Source of the DNA: Actinomycetes bacterium
GTDB lineage: Bacteria > Actinomycetota > Actinomycetes > Actinomycetales > Cellulomonadaceae
DNA: 38,832 bases
Assembly: GCA_021778635.1 (NCBI GenBank)
Contig: JAJYCD010000023.1
Location: forward strand, 1-38,832
Direction: 5' to 3'
This document shows, in pieces, positions 1 to 9,890 of this stretch. Below the pieces are notes generated by a model that saw nothing but the letters and a program-made list of their open reading frames with translations, searched no databases and was not told where the DNA came from. Each line of letters starts with the position of its first letter. The stretch's first letter is position 1. A program made the position numbers and the translations under genes.

Positions 1-1833
1 GTGACGGTGCCCGACAAGGCGCTGTACGCGGCGAGCTTCAGTGCGGTGGGTCACCTGGTCGCCGCCGGCGGCGACGGCGGCCGTCTCGAGGTCTGGTCGG
101 TCGCGGACCCCCGGCAGCCGGTGAGCCTCGCCGTGACAGGCGCCGAGGTGGGCGGGACGATCTACGACGTCGCCGTCAGCGCCGACGGTGCGACCGTCGC
201 GGCCGCCGACTCGGACGGGACCGTGCACCTCTGGAAGATCGGTCCCGACAACGCCGTCGCCGCGGTCGGCGCGCTACCGGCGCTCGGCGGGACGGCGCAG
301 GCGGTCACCCTCTCCCGGGACGGGCGGACGCTTGCCGAGGCGGGGTCCGAGGGACGCGTCGCGCTGTGGGACGTCACGGATGCCGCCCACCCGGTTCGGC
401 TCGGAGTGCCCTTCGCGGGTGCCGACGGCCCTGTCTCATCCGTCGCGATGAGTCCCGACGGGCGGCTGCTCGCCGTCGGCTCGCGGGACTCGCGCGTCCA
501 CGTCTGGGGCGTCGGCGATCCCGCGCACCCCTCGGCAGGGCCGACTCTCTCGGGGCCCAGCTCCTGGGTCAACCATGTCCGGTTCAGTGCGGACGGGAAG
601 TTCCTCGCGGCCGCGAGCTCGGACAAACGGGCGTGGGTCTGGGATGCCACCACGGGTGCGGTCATCCGGTCGCTGGTGACCCCGACGACGTTGATCGCGG
701 TGGGATGGGCACCGGACGGAGCCGACCTGTTCGCGTCGGGTGCCGACGGCGTGCTGCGCGAATGGACCTTCCCCGGGCCGACGCTCGCGGGCTTCTCGTC
801 CATCCCCGGGCAGGGGGTCTTCGGCGCGCACGTCCTGGCGACGGCGACGACCGACGGGGTGCGCCTGTGGGACGGCAGCCACCCCGACGAGGCGACGCTG
901 CTGAGCCTGACGCCCCCACCAGGGAAGGCGCGTCTGGATGGTGCCGTCGCCGTCTCCGACGCGCTCTCCCTGGTCGTGGCCGGGGACACCAGCGGCGCGG
1001 TGCACTTCTGGGACATCAGTGACCCCAAGGCGCCGCGCTACCTCTCGTCGGTGCAGGCGCACACGGACTGGGTCGAGTCGGTGTCGTTCGACACCTCGGG
1101 AACGCGGATGATCGTGACCTCCGATGACGCCTCGATCACGCTGTGGGACCTGTCCCACGGTGTCCCGACCACGCCGACGTCACGCCTCGGCGATCTCGGG
1201 GGCATGATCTACTCCGCCGGGTTCTCGCCCGACGCGCGGACCATGGTCGCCTCGGTGCTGAGCGGGCACGTGCTGATGGTCGACGTGAGCGACCTGGCCC
1301 GTCCACGGGTGATCGGCGCGCCCATCACCGGACCGACCGGCTACGTCTACAGCGTCGCGTTCAGCCCGGACGGGCGCACGATCGCCGCGGGCGGGAACGA
1401 CAGCTCGATCTGGCTGTGGGACGTGCGGGACCCGGCCCGTCCGGCGAGGTTGGGCACGCCGCTCGTGTGGGCCGACGGGTACGCCTCGAACCTGGCCTTC
1501 AGCCCCGACGGGCACCTGCTGGCCGCGGCTATGACGGACGGCACGGTTCGCCTGTGGGACGTGCGGACACCGAGCCGCCCCGTGCGATGGGCGAGCCTCG
1601 AGGGAATCTCCGGTTCGGTCTACGGCATCGCGTTCTCTCCGGACGGGGCGTTCGTGAGCGGCGCCGGAGCGGACAAGACGGTGCGGATCTGGAGCACGTC
1701 GCTGACCTCGGCCCAGGCGACGATCTGCGGGAACGCCCTGCGCGGCTTCCCGATCAGCGCGACCGAGTGGAGCCGGGTCGTCGGCGACCTGCCGTTCGCG
1801 GCGCCGTGCGCGCCGGTCGCGACGGCCCGGTAG
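1..1833 (+). CDS. WD40-repeat protein, probably 3' part of a larger gene
   Basis: The reading frame is open from the first base and ends with TAG at 1831-1833. It encodes about 13 WD40-type units, each ending in a W-[DS]-like motif (LEVWSV, VHLWKI, VALWDV, VHVWGV, VRLWDG, VHFWDI, ITLWDL, IWLWDV, VRLWDV, VRIWST), enough for two beta-propellers. The tail after the last blade (ICGN...EWSRVVGDLPF...PC) resembles the end of actinobacterial proteins with an N-terminal NTPase (nSTAND/AAA) or SARP/BTAD region followed by WD40 repeats. No ribosome binding site can be judged at base 1, so the GTG there is probably an internal valine and the true N-terminus lies outside the window. WD40 propellers are protein-binding scaffolds; the partner is unknown. 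Expected location is cytoplasm or membrane-attached. Confidence 0.85.
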   Translation: MTVPDKALYAASFSAVGHLVAAGGDGGRLEVWSVADPRQPVSLAVTGAEVGGTIYDVAVSADGATVAAADSDGTVHLWKIGPDNAVAAVGALPALGGTAQAVTLSRDGRTLAEAGSEGRVALWDVTDAAHPVRLGVPFAGADGPVSSVAMSPDGRLLAVGSRDSRVHVWGVGDPAHPSAGPTLSGPSSWVNHVRFSADGKFLAAASSDKRAWVWDATTGAVIRSLVTPTTLIAVGWAPDGADLFASGADGVLREWTFPGPTLAGFSSIPGQGVFGAHVLATATTDGVRLWDGSHPDEATLLSLTPPPGKARLDGAVAVSDALSLVVAGDTSGAVHFWDISDPKAPRYLSSVQAHTDWVESVSFDTSGTRMIVTSDDASITLWDLSHGVPTTPTSRLGDLGGMIYSAGFSPDARTMVASVLSGHVLMVDVSDLARPRVIGAPITGPTGYVYSVAFSPDGRTIAAGGNDSSIWLWDVRDPARPARLGTPLVWADGYASNLAFSPDGHLLAAAMTDGTVRLWDVRTPSRPVRWASLEGISGSVYGIAFSPDGAFVSGAGADKTVRIWSTSLTSAQATICGNALRGFPISATEWSRVVGDLPFAAPCAPVATAR

Positions 1834-1843
1834 CCGGATCCGT

Positions 1844-1874
1844 CACCCGCGCGGGTGCGTCACCCGCGCGGGTG
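1844..1874. terminator. Two tandem 14-bp perfect palindromes, likely terminator hairpin
   Basis: CACCCGCGCGGGTG occurs at 1844-1857 and again at 1861-1874 with CGT between them. Because each copy is self-complementary, the pair can also fold into a 14-bp stem with a 3-nt loop. It lies 10 bases after the WD40 stop codon. There is no T-tract, which is usual for high-GC actinobacterial terminators. A protein-binding site is the alternative. Confidence 0.5.
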
Positions 1875-1891
1875 GGTCACCGAGACCCTGC

Positions 1892-1909
1892 GCCGGGGCG
1901 CGCCCCGGC
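1892..1909. terminator. 18-bp GC palindrome, possible second terminator
   Basis: GCCGGGGCGCGCCCCGGC is perfectly self-complementary and is followed by CTCCTTG. In the convergent gap it could serve transcription from either side. Confidence 0.4.
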
Positions 1910-2131
1910 CTCCTTGCACCCCCGCGGCCTGGGCAAGGACGTCGCGATCCATTGATCGGACAACCCCGGACACCTGAGAGGGGGCAGGGGCGGGCCACGG
2001 CGTGCCGTAATGGTCGGGGGGCTCGTGGGAGACGTCCGGTGATCCGGTGCGTGGGGGCAGAGCACGTTCATCGGAGGTCGGTGTGCGGTCGCCGCAGGGG
2101 GGCGACCGCGCAACGGACCCAGGCCGCCCCT

Positions 2132-2180
2132 GAACCCTGGCACCCGAACCCTGGCACCCGAACCCTGGCACCCGAACCCT
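2132..2180. repeat. 14-bp tandem repeat, 3.5 copies
   Basis: The unit GAACCCTGGCACCC repeats exactly at 2132-2145, 2146-2159 and 2160-2173, followed by the first 7 bases again. There are no spacers, so it is a minisatellite and not a CRISPR array. Confidence 0.9.
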
Positions 2181-2234
2181 CGGGCCGACGTGGCCGGAAC
2201 GCCGCACCGGTCGGCGCACACGGTTCGACAGGCG

Positions 2235-3323
2235 TCAGCCGTCGCCCGGGTCGGCGACGTCCTCCTGCCGGACCGCAACGGCCCGGGTGATCGCCGCGAC
2301 GACTGCGGGCGGGACCTCCGCCAGCATCGTCGTCTCGATCGACGGCAGCGGTCCGCGCCTGCTACGCCGCCAGGTCCCGACGACCTGGCCGTCGCTCAGG
2401 ATCGTCGGCAGGAACATCCCGTTGCTCCCGGGCGCGATGTGCGGCGCGACCGAGGCGGGCACCGTGGCCGAGCGGTCCTCGTATCCGAGGATCAGCTCGT
2501 CGAACCCCGGCAGCAGGAGCACGCCGCGCGCTGCCGAGCGTCGGGCGGCGAGCAGGTCGGCGATGGCCGGGTCGCCGAGGTGCTCGGTCCCGTCGATCGT
2601 GGTCCGGCCGAGTGTCGGTCCGGCGAGCTCGGTCGCGGTGCGGGCGGTCGTCTGCGTCAGCCCGGCCCAGCGTGCGAGGTCGCGGACGGTCGCCGGACCG
2701 TGTCCGCGGAAGTATCGCACCGCGAGCTCGGCGAGAGCCTCGTCCCCCTCGAGCTGACGGGGGTGGGTGACCCACTCGTCGAGGAGGACGATCCGTTGCT
2801 GCCGGCCGCCGTCGAGCGGGCCGAGACACACGACCCCGCGCTGGGCGAGCTGCCACAGCAGGTGGTAGCCGCGTTGACCGTCGGTGTCGACCCCTGCCTC
2901 GTGCCAGCGGCGGTAGAGCGACGCGCGCACCAGCCCGCGGGTGCCCGTGAGAGCGCCGACCGCGATGTCCGCTGCGCGGGCGACCAGTGCGTCGTCGATG
3001 CCGAGCTGCCGAGCGCGGGCGCGTGCCGCCGCGATCGACCGCGGCGCGAGCAGCCGGATCAGCCAGGGCAGGTCCGTAGCGAGCACGAGGTGCAAGGTCC
3101 CGCGCAGGGGCCACGATCGCACGAGGTCGCCGTCGTCGAGCGCACGCACGGCGCTCCGGCTTCCCCGGGAGGCGCGCAGCGCGACCGAGGCGAGTCCGCT
3201 CTCGAGGTCCTGCGCCTGGAGGGCTCCCAACGCGTCGACGGCTTCCCGTGCGGTGCGTGCGCGCGGCGGTGCGAGCTGCTGAGCGACCACGCGCTGCAGG
3301 GCGAGCTCGTGCTGCGACGTCAT
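2235..3323 (-). CDS. Winged-helix DNA-binding domain protein (HTH_42/DUF1006 family)
   Basis: This 362-residue protein has the hallmarks of the HTH_42 (PF06224) winged-helix family: the N-terminal stretch with ALGALQAQD followed by RSWPLRGTLHLV (about residues 30-85), the conserved DLPWLIRLL region, a middle winged-helix section (GTRGLVRASLYRRWHEAG) and a C-terminal LLPGFDELILGYEDR motif. E. coli YcaQ/AlkX and Streptomyces AlkZ, DNA glycosylases that unhook interstrand crosslinks, belong to this superfamily; their catalytic QxQ/QxD motif may correspond to the QAQD seen here, but most single-gene actinobacterial members are uncharacterised. The start lies just after a GAGAAT hexamer six bases upstream, which could be a leaderless promoter. 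It is divergent from the ABC transporter operon and there is no evidence of functional linkage. Confidence 0.8.
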   Translation of the reverse strand: MTSQHELALQRVVAQQLAPPRARTAREAVDALGALQAQDLESGLASVALRASRGSRSAVRALDDGDLVRSWPLRGTLHLVLATDLPWLIRLLAPRSIAAARARARQLGIDDALVARAADIAVGALTGTRGLVRASLYRRWHEAGVDTDGQRGYHLLWQLAQRGVVCLGPLDGGRQQRIVLLDEWVTHPRQLEGDEALAELAVRYFRGHGPATVRDLARWAGLTQTTARTATELAGPTLGRTTIDGTEHLGDPAIADLLAARRSAARGVLLLPGFDELILGYEDRSATVPASVAPHIAPGSNGMFLPTILSDGQVVGTWRRSRRGPLPSIETTMLAEVPPAVVAAITRAVAVRQEDVADPGDG

Positions 3324-3454
3324 GCCCCGATTCTCGACGCGACCGGTGACATGGCCGACGCGCCGGCGTGGTCCGACGGTCGCTGCGTTGGGTGAACGTT
3401 CATCTTGATGTCATCCGAGTCACGTCTCGAAGCAACGGTCGTGAGCGAGCGTGT

Positions 3455-3468
3455 GTAACGCCCGTTAC
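3455..3468. promoter_or_regulatory. Palindromic operator candidate upstream of ABC operon
   Basis: GTAACGCCCGTTAC has 6-bp perfect arms and a 2-bp centre. It lies 35 bases before the receptor-gene start and 22 bases before its GGAGGAG ribosome binding site. The 15-mer at 3456-3470 matches 13 of 15 bases of a site at 7561-7575 just before the fourth gene of the operon. A shared regulator is inferred; it does not fit the DtxR/IdeR consensus well. Confidence 0.5.
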
Positions 3469-3502
3469 GAACCGAGTGTCACGTCGCTCCGGAGGAGACT
3501 TC

Positions 3503-4603
3503 ATGTCCGTCCCGTCACGTCTCGCGTTCTGCACAGCGTCCGCCGCTGCCCTCATCGCCGTCCTCTCCGGCTGCTCGGCCTCGGCTACGGCGGCCGCCGC
3601 GTCGGACGGGGCGACCACCGCGCCGTCGCGCGCCGCCTCGGCCGGGAGCGGTCCGGCGCTGGTCGTGTACTCCGCGCAGGGGTACGACGACCCGGTGACC
3701 AAGGCGTTCACCGCCGCCACCGGAATTCCCGTCAAGCTGGTCGACGACAGCACCGGCCCGCTCCTCACCAAGGTCGCAGCCGAGAAGAACAACCCGCAGT
3801 GGGGCCTGCTCTGGGTCGACGGCGACACGGCGTTCGCCGCTCTCGACAAGCAGGGTCAGCTCCTGCCCTACACGCCCGCGACCACGTTGAACGCGGCGGG
3901 TGTCGCGCTCACCCCGAGCGACCACTCCTACGTCCCGGTGAGCACCACGGTGATGGCGGCGCTCGTCTACAACGGCGCGAAGACGTCGACCGTCCCGACG
4001 AGCTACCAGGACCTGCTCTCGAGCACCTACGCCGGGCAGGTCGGGATGAACGACCCGGCCCAGTCCGGCCCGACGTACCCGTTCATCGCCGGGCTGATGA
4101 ACCAGCTGGGCGGCCAGACCGACGGGGTCGCTGCCGGTGAGGACTACCTGAAGAAGCTCAAGAGCAACGGTCTCCACGTGTTCCCGACCAACGGCGACAC
4201 GCTGCACGCCCTCGAGACGGGCCAGATCACCTACGCGCTCATCCAGAGCTCTGCCGCTGCCGGTGAGATCGCGAAGGTGCCGGCGACCGCCACGTTCGCC
4301 CCGAAGGTGGCCTACCTGCCCAAGGCGACCCTGCTGCCCGGGGTGATCGGCATCGACAAGGGGGCACCTCCCGCGGTCCAGGACGAGGCGAAGAAGTTCG
4401 TCGACTTCGTGCTCTCGCCGGCCGGGCAGGCGGCGATGCAGGCCGGCGACCCGCACGGTGACTCGCTCTACTGGCCCGTCGTGCCCGGCGTGACGGCGCT
4501 GTCGGACCTTCCCGCGATGCCGGCCTACCAGAAGATCGACCCGTACTTCTGGGGGCCGCTGGAGAACCAGGTCAACACGTTCTTCGACAGCACGATCAAG
4601 TAG
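3503..4603 (+). CDS. ABC transporter substrate-binding lipoprotein, ferric-iron type
   Basis: A 366-residue extracytoplasmic receptor of the COG1840 (FbpA/FutA-like) class. ATG 3503 is chosen because GGAGGAG lies at 3491-3497; the frame is open further upstream but without protein-like sequence. A lipoprotein signal peptide is visible, with the lipobox ending LSGC at about residue 23, followed by an Ala/Ser/Thr-rich linker. The mature part begins LVVYSAQGYDDPVTKAF, typical of this receptor class, and contains the WGLLWVDGDTAFAALD segment. The adjacent double tyrosine that binds ferric iron in FbpA is not obvious, so the ligand (iron, or an anion such as a phosphonate) is uncertain. The FTR1-like gene in the same operon favours iron. 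The permease starts 5 bases after the stop. Confidence 0.88.
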   Translation: MSVPSRLAFCTASAAALIAVLSGCSASATAAAASDGATTAPSRAASAGSGPALVVYSAQGYDDPVTKAFTAATGIPVKLVDDSTGPLLTKVAAEKNNPQWGLLWVDGDTAFAALDKQGQLLPYTPATTLNAAGVALTPSDHSYVPVSTTVMAALVYNGAKTSTVPTSYQDLLSSTYAGQVGMNDPAQSGPTYPFIAGLMNQLGGQTDGVAAGEDYLKKLKSNGLHVFPTNGDTLHALETGQITYALIQSSAAAGEIAKVPATATFAPKVAYLPKATLLPGVIGIDKGAPPAVQDEAKKFVDFVLSPAGQAAMQAGDPHGDSLYWPVVPGVTALSDLPAMPAYQKIDPYFWGPLENQVNTFFDSTIK

Positions 4604-4608
4604 TCCCG

Positions 4609-6389
4609 ATGGTGACGGTGGCGCCACCGCTCCGCACCGGGACGGACGTGCTCGGCACCTCCCGTCTCGGTGCGGCCCGGCTGGTCCTCTCCCGTGCCCG
4701 GGGTGGGCCGTGGCTGGTCTTCTGGATCGTGATCGTGGCGATCCTCGTCCTACCGATCCTGCTGTTCCTGCTGGTCGCGGTGAGCCCGCGCGTCCTCGGC
4801 CAGGGCGACGCCTGGTTCACGCTCGGGGCGTTCCGTCAGGTGCTCACCGGGAGCCTGGCGCGTGGAGCCGTCGACTCGCTGGGGGTCGGGGTGACGGCGG
4901 GCGTGCTCGCCACCGGTCTCGGCGCGGCGGTCGCGTGGGCCGTCGTGCGGACCGACGTCGTCGGACGACGGTGGTGGGCGGGGTCGATGTTCGCCCTGCT
5001 GCTCGCACCGTCCTACCTCGTCGCTCTCGGGTGGGAGCGCCTGCTCGAGCCGGCGGGGATCCTCGACCTGCTGGGGGTGCCCGACGCTGCGCCGCGGGCG
5101 CTGCTGTACGGCCCTGTCGGCGTGGTCGTCGTGCTCACGATGAAGGGCGTGCCGTTCGCGTACCTGGCCCTCTCCGGTGCGCTGCGCGGGCTCGGCGAGG
5201 AGTTCGAGGTCGCTGCGCGCGTGCACGGCGGGGGGCGGGCCGCGGCGGCGCGGATCGTGGCCGCCCTCGTGGCGCCTGCCTGCTGGTCCGCGTTCGCGAT
5301 CGTGTTCGCGGAGTCCGTGAGCGACTTCGGGGTCGCCGCGACGCTCGCCAACGACGCGCACTTCCCGGTCGCCACCTTCACCCTGTACCAGGCGATCGAC
5401 AGCTTCCCGGTGCAGTTCCCGCAGGCTGCGGCGGTCGGGTGGGTCCTGATGGCGATGGCCGGCCTCGCGTTGGTGGCGCAGACGAGGGCTCTGCGGGGTC
5501 GCAGCTATCGGGTCCTCGGCGGGCGGAGCCGGCCGGCACGGCGCCATCACCTGGCGCCACCGGCGCAGGTCGTCGTCGTCGGGGTACTCGCGGCGCTCGT
5601 CACCGTGGGCCTCGGTGTGCCGACGGTCGGTGCGGTCGCCGCGTCGCTCGTCGACGGGTTGGGCTCGTTGGTGGGCGACCACCGGCTGACGCTCGCGAAC
5701 TACGGCCGGGTCCTGCAGAGCCCAGCGCTCCGGTCCCCGCTCCTGTACTCGGCGGAGCTCGCCGCGATCACGGCGACGGTCACCGCGGTGCTCGGCGTCG
5801 TGGCGGCACGGATGCTCTCGACCCGCGGCGGGCGGGTCAGCGGCAAGGTCCTCGACCTGCTGCTGCTGACGGCCGTCGCACTGCCCGGCATCGTGTTCGC
5901 GGCGGGCTACATCTTCACGTACAACCTGCCGGTCGTGAACCACCTGGGCATCCACCTGTACGGGACGACGGGCCTGCTGGTCCTCGGCTACCTCGCCACG
6001 GCGCTCCCGTCGACCTCGCGTGTGCTGCTCGGCAACGTCAGCCAGGTCCAGGAGTCGCTCCGCGAGGCGGGTCGGGTGCACGGTTCCGGCATGCTCGCGT
6101 CCTGGCTGCGGACCGTGCTCCCGCTGCTCGCCCGGCCGATCCTCGCTGCCTGGGTCCTGACCTTCGCGGGGACGCTTCTCGAGCTGCCGGTCTCGCAGCT
6201 GCTCTACCCGCCGGGACATGCCCCGGTGTCGGTGGGGATCACCAAGGCCCTCGCGAACTACGACTTCGGCGGAGGTACCGCGATGGAGGTCGTCGCGATC
6301 CTGGTCGCCCTGGCCGTCGTGGCGCTCGTCTGGGGGCTGTTCCGCCTGCTCGCACCGGTGGGCTGGCACCGCATCGGAGGAGGAGCCTC

Positions 6390-6393
<4 letters not shown>
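4609..6393 (+). CDS. ABC transporter permease, fused two-domain FbpB type
   Basis: A 594-residue inner-membrane protein made of two homologous BPD_transp_1 halves, as in FbpB/FutB. The first membrane segment is around residues 36-58. Two cytoplasmic EAA-type coupling loops are visible: EEFEVAARVHGGG at about 197-209 and QESLREAGRVHGSG at about 481-494. One chain therefore forms the whole translocation pore. It begins 5 bases after the receptor gene and its TGA overlaps the GTG of the ATPase gene by four bases, so translation is probably coupled. The partner receptor and ATPase are the flanking genes. The family imports ferric iron and, in some members, phosphonates, spermidine-like molecules or thiamine; the substrate is not proven here. 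Confidence 0.9.
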
Positions 6394-7624
<1,231 letters not shown>

Positions 7625-7628
<4 letters not shown>

Positions 7629-8404
7629 GCGACACCGCACTGTTCGTCGCCGTGTTCCTGGCGTGCGTCGTCGAGGCGGTCGAGGCGCTCACGATCGTGC
7701 TGGCTGCCGGCACGGCACGCGACTGGCGCTCGGCCCTCACCGGCGTGCTCGCGGGTCTGGTCACCCTCGCGGTGGTCATCGCCGCGCTCGGGCCGGCGAT
7801 CTCGTCCATCCCGATGGGCGGGCTGAGGCTGTTCGTCGGCGGGGTCCTGCTGGTCTTCGGCCTCCAGTGGCTCCGCAAGGCGATCCTCCGCGCCAGCGGT
7901 CACAAGGCGCTGCACGACGAGGCCGAGATCTACCGGACCGAGCTCGCGATGGCGGAGCAGGCGACGACGATGCGACGCGGGTCGGTCGCGGACTGGTACG
8001 CCTTCACGCTGTCGTTCAAGGGGGTCGTCCTCGAGGGCCTCGAGGTCGCGTTCATCGCGCTCACGTTCGGTGGGAACCAGCACGACATCCCGCTCGCGGC
8101 GGTCGCGGCCGGCAGCGCCGTGCTGCTCGTCACTGCGCTGGGGCTCGCGCTCAAGGCGCCGCTCGCCGGGGTGCCCGAGAACAGCATGAAGCTCGTCGTC
8201 GGCATCATGCTCACCTCGTTCGGGGTCTTCTGGGGAGCCGAGGGGGTCGGCGTCACGTGGCCCGGGTCCGACGCCGCCCTGCTCGTCCTGATCCCGGCGA
8301 CCGGTCTCTACGCGCTCGTGCTCGTCTCGCTGTTCAAGCGGGCTGCACCGGTCGCGAACCCGTCCGTCCCGGCCCGCACCGTCGAGGAGGTGTCCGCGTC
8401 ATGA
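7625..8404 (+). CDS. FTR1-like / COG4280-type integral membrane protein
   Basis: A 259-residue protein with about six or seven hydrophobic helices. Two helices carry acidic motifs at equivalent places: VEAVEALTIV (residues 16-25) and LEGLEVAFIALTFG (136-149). These resemble the duplicated REGLE iron-binding motif of Ftr1/EfeU permeases, but with the arginine lost and the first copy changed to VEAVE. A third acidic membrane position is FWGAEG (202-207). GTG 7625 is used because it forms a GTGA overlap with the ATPase stop and follows GAGGAGGA. I infer a high-affinity iron or other cation permease acting beside, or as an alternative to, the ABC importer. Orthologues are usually annotated only as uncharacterised membrane protein. 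Confidence 0.7.
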
Positions 8405-8610
8405 CCGCCCGGCTCCGCGCGTTCGGCGAGTTCTGGTACGACTTCATCATCGGCGACGACTGGCGTGTGGCGCTGGGCGTGGCCCTGGCCTTCGTCGCGG
8501 CGTTCGCCGTCGGCCGGTGGACGTCGGTTCCGACCTGGTGGATCGTGCCCGCCGCCGTCGCGGTCCTGCTGCCGACGAGCGTCCGTCGCGCGACGCGCCC
8601 CGAGCGGTGA
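8401..8610 (+). CDS. Small membrane protein, 69 residues
   Basis: ATG 8401 overlaps the preceding stop as ATGA. The product has a polar N-terminus (RAFGEFWYDFIIGDDWRVAL) and two hydrophobic helices at about 25-40 and 46-58 around the charged turn GRWTSVPTWW, then a basic C-terminal tail. I do not recognise a named family. The overlap and its place as last gene suggest it is an accessory subunit of the FTR1-like protein. Four bases separate it from the convergent ChrB-domain gene. Confidence 0.7.
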   Translation: MTARLRAFGEFWYDFIIGDDWRVALGVALAFVAAFAVGRWTSVPTWWIVPAAVAVLLPTSVRRATRPER

Positions 8611-8614
8611 GCGC

Positions 8615-9193
8615 TCAGGCGCCGTCGCCCTCTTCGAGGTAGACGCGCGCGGCATAGGCCTCGAGCGCCTGCGCGCACGCCTCGAGCGCCTCGTGCGCGG
8701 TGCTGCGCGTGGACGCACCGAAGACGTCGCGCGCGAGCACCTTGCCGTACCAGTTGTTGAGCTTGACGAGCTCGACCTCGTTCTCCTCGAGCTCGCCGTA
8801 GGTGAAGTGGTGGGCCACGTACTCCTTCTCGAGCCCGGCGTGGAAGTCCTGGCACTTGTCGAGGATCTCCTCGTACTCGCTGTCGCGAGCCGCCTGGAAC
8901 AGCGCGAGCACGTCCTGACCGCCGACCAGGGCGGAGCAGGACATCAGGACCGCGGTCCCCTCCATCTCCAGGATCTCGCGGCGCAGCCGCCGGAGCGCGC
9001 GCTCGGCGCCGTCGCCCGACGGGAGCGCGGCGACGGAGTTCTGCACGTACACCGCGCCGAGCGACTTGAGGCGGCGCCACACCGCGGCGCGCAGGCGGCT
9101 CGGCTCGGAGGGGATCCGGTAGATCAGCAGCAGCCACTGGTCGGGGTCCGGCGCGATCGTTCCGACGGGTGCTTGCGCCTCGATGTCGCCCAC
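8615..9193 (-). CDS. ChrB N-terminal domain protein
   Basis: A 192-residue protein matching the N-terminal domain of the chromate-resistance regulator ChrB: WLLLIYRIPSEPSRLRAAVWRRLKSLGA (about 20-47), then VYVQNSVAALP (49-58), then a long helical region rich in acidic residues. Full ChrB proteins carry a second C-terminal domain that is missing here; short stand-alone copies are common in actinobacteria. In ChrB the family role is chromate- or sulfate-responsive regulation of the chrA exporter, but no ChrA is present nearby. The start is set at GTG 9193 because residues upstream read as noise; a CAGACT hexamer seven bases before it could be a leaderless -10. Confidence 0.75.
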   Translation of the reverse strand: MGDIEAQAPVGTIAPDPDQWLLLIYRIPSEPSRLRAAVWRRLKSLGAVYVQNSVAALPSGDGAERALRRLRREILEMEGTAVLMSCSALVGGQDVLALFQAARDSEYEEILDKCQDFHAGLEKEYVAHHFTYGELEENEVELVKLNNWYGKVLARDVFGASTRSTAHEALEACAQALEAYAARVYLEEGDGA

Positions 9194-9263
9194 GACGGTC
9201 AGTCTGCCAGAGGCGCGACGGCGCCACGTGCCGGCCTCGCGCGCGAGACGGGAGCCCTCCGCT

Positions 9264-9280
9264 CGGGCGTCGTGCGCCCG
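9264..9280 (-). terminator. Hairpin after the Ddn-like reductase gene
   Basis: CGGGCG-TCGTG-CGCCCG has 6-bp arms and a 5-nt loop, placed 15-31 bases beyond the minus-strand stop at 9295. A 10-bp palindrome CGGCGCGCCG (9284-9293) lies between. Confidence 0.45.
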
Positions 9281-9294
9281 GGACGGCGCGCCGT

Positions 9295-9723
9295 TCAGAC
9301 GCGATGCAGCGCGAGGACCGGGATCGTGCGGACTCCGGCGGTCTTCTCGGCGTAACCGGCGAAGCCGGGGTAGCGCCGTGCCTGCTCGTCGAAGATCCGG
9401 TCGCGATCGGCGCCGACGAGCTCGGTCACCGTGACCTCGTAGGTGTGCGTCCCGACCTCGACCTCGGTGCGGCCCGCGGAGACGAGGTTCAGGTACCACT
9501 CCGGGTGCGTCGGGGCGCCCGCCTTCGACGCGAAGACGTAGATCACCGCGGGGTCGGCGTCGTCGGGCAGGTACATCACGGGGGCGATGTACTCGCGTCC
9601 GCTCGACCGCCCGCGGTGGTGGAGCAGGGTGAGCGGCGCGCCGGCGAACGGTCCGCCGACCCTTCCCTCGTTCGCACGGAACTCGTCGACGATCGAGGCG
9701 TTCCAGTCGTTCGTGGCGGTCAC
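9295..9723 (-). CDS. Deazaflavin (F420)-dependent nitroreductase family protein, Ddn-like
   Basis: A 142-residue member of the DUF385/Ddn family. Diagnostic features are the N-terminal amphipathic part (WNASIVDEFRANEGRVGG), LTLLHHRGRSSGREYIAPVMY (about 31-51) which shapes the F420 phosphate pocket, the FASKAGAPTHPEWYLNL segment (69-85), and the C-terminal RRYPGFAGYAEKTAGVRTIPVLALHRV. Members use reduced coenzyme F420 (some bind FMN, heme or fatty acids) to reduce quinones, nitro compounds or other organic substrates in the cytoplasm or at the membrane face. The substrate is unknown. It is divergent from the aldo/keto reductase gene, with a 167-bp shared upstream region. Confidence 0.88.
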   Translation of the reverse strand: MTATNDWNASIVDEFRANEGRVGGPFAGAPLTLLHHRGRSSGREYIAPVMYLPDDADPAVIYVFASKAGAPTHPEWYLNLVSAGRTEVEVGTHTYEVTVTELVGADRDRIFDEQARRYPGFAGYAEKTAGVRTIPVLALHRV

Positions 9724-9890
9724 GGCGTACTCCTGTGCTCGGGGTCGTGGGGGTCGTGCGGACGTCCGTCACGACCACCAACGCAGGCGGGCGCCGAGAA
9801 CTTCCGTGCGCGGGGTCCGGGGGATGTGCGACGATCGTGCCGGTCCATCACTCGTGGCACTGCGAGTCGGAGTATTCAGAAGGAGCGCTC

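Larger units (their letters stand above)
1834..2234. other. 401-bp convergent intergenic region
   Basis: No gene is supported here. It separates two convergent genes and holds three perfect palindromes near the left end (1844-1857, 1861-1874, 1892-1909) and a 14-bp tandem repeat (2132-2180). The reading frames crossing it have no recognisable protein features. Confidence 0.7.

Noticed and set aside
2132..2180. CRISPR-like repeat
   Set aside because: Units are contiguous with no spacers and there are no cas genes.
3455..3468. DtxR/IdeR iron box
   Set aside because: The palindrome lacks the TTAGGTTAG half-site arrangement; only its position near iron-type genes suggests metal control.
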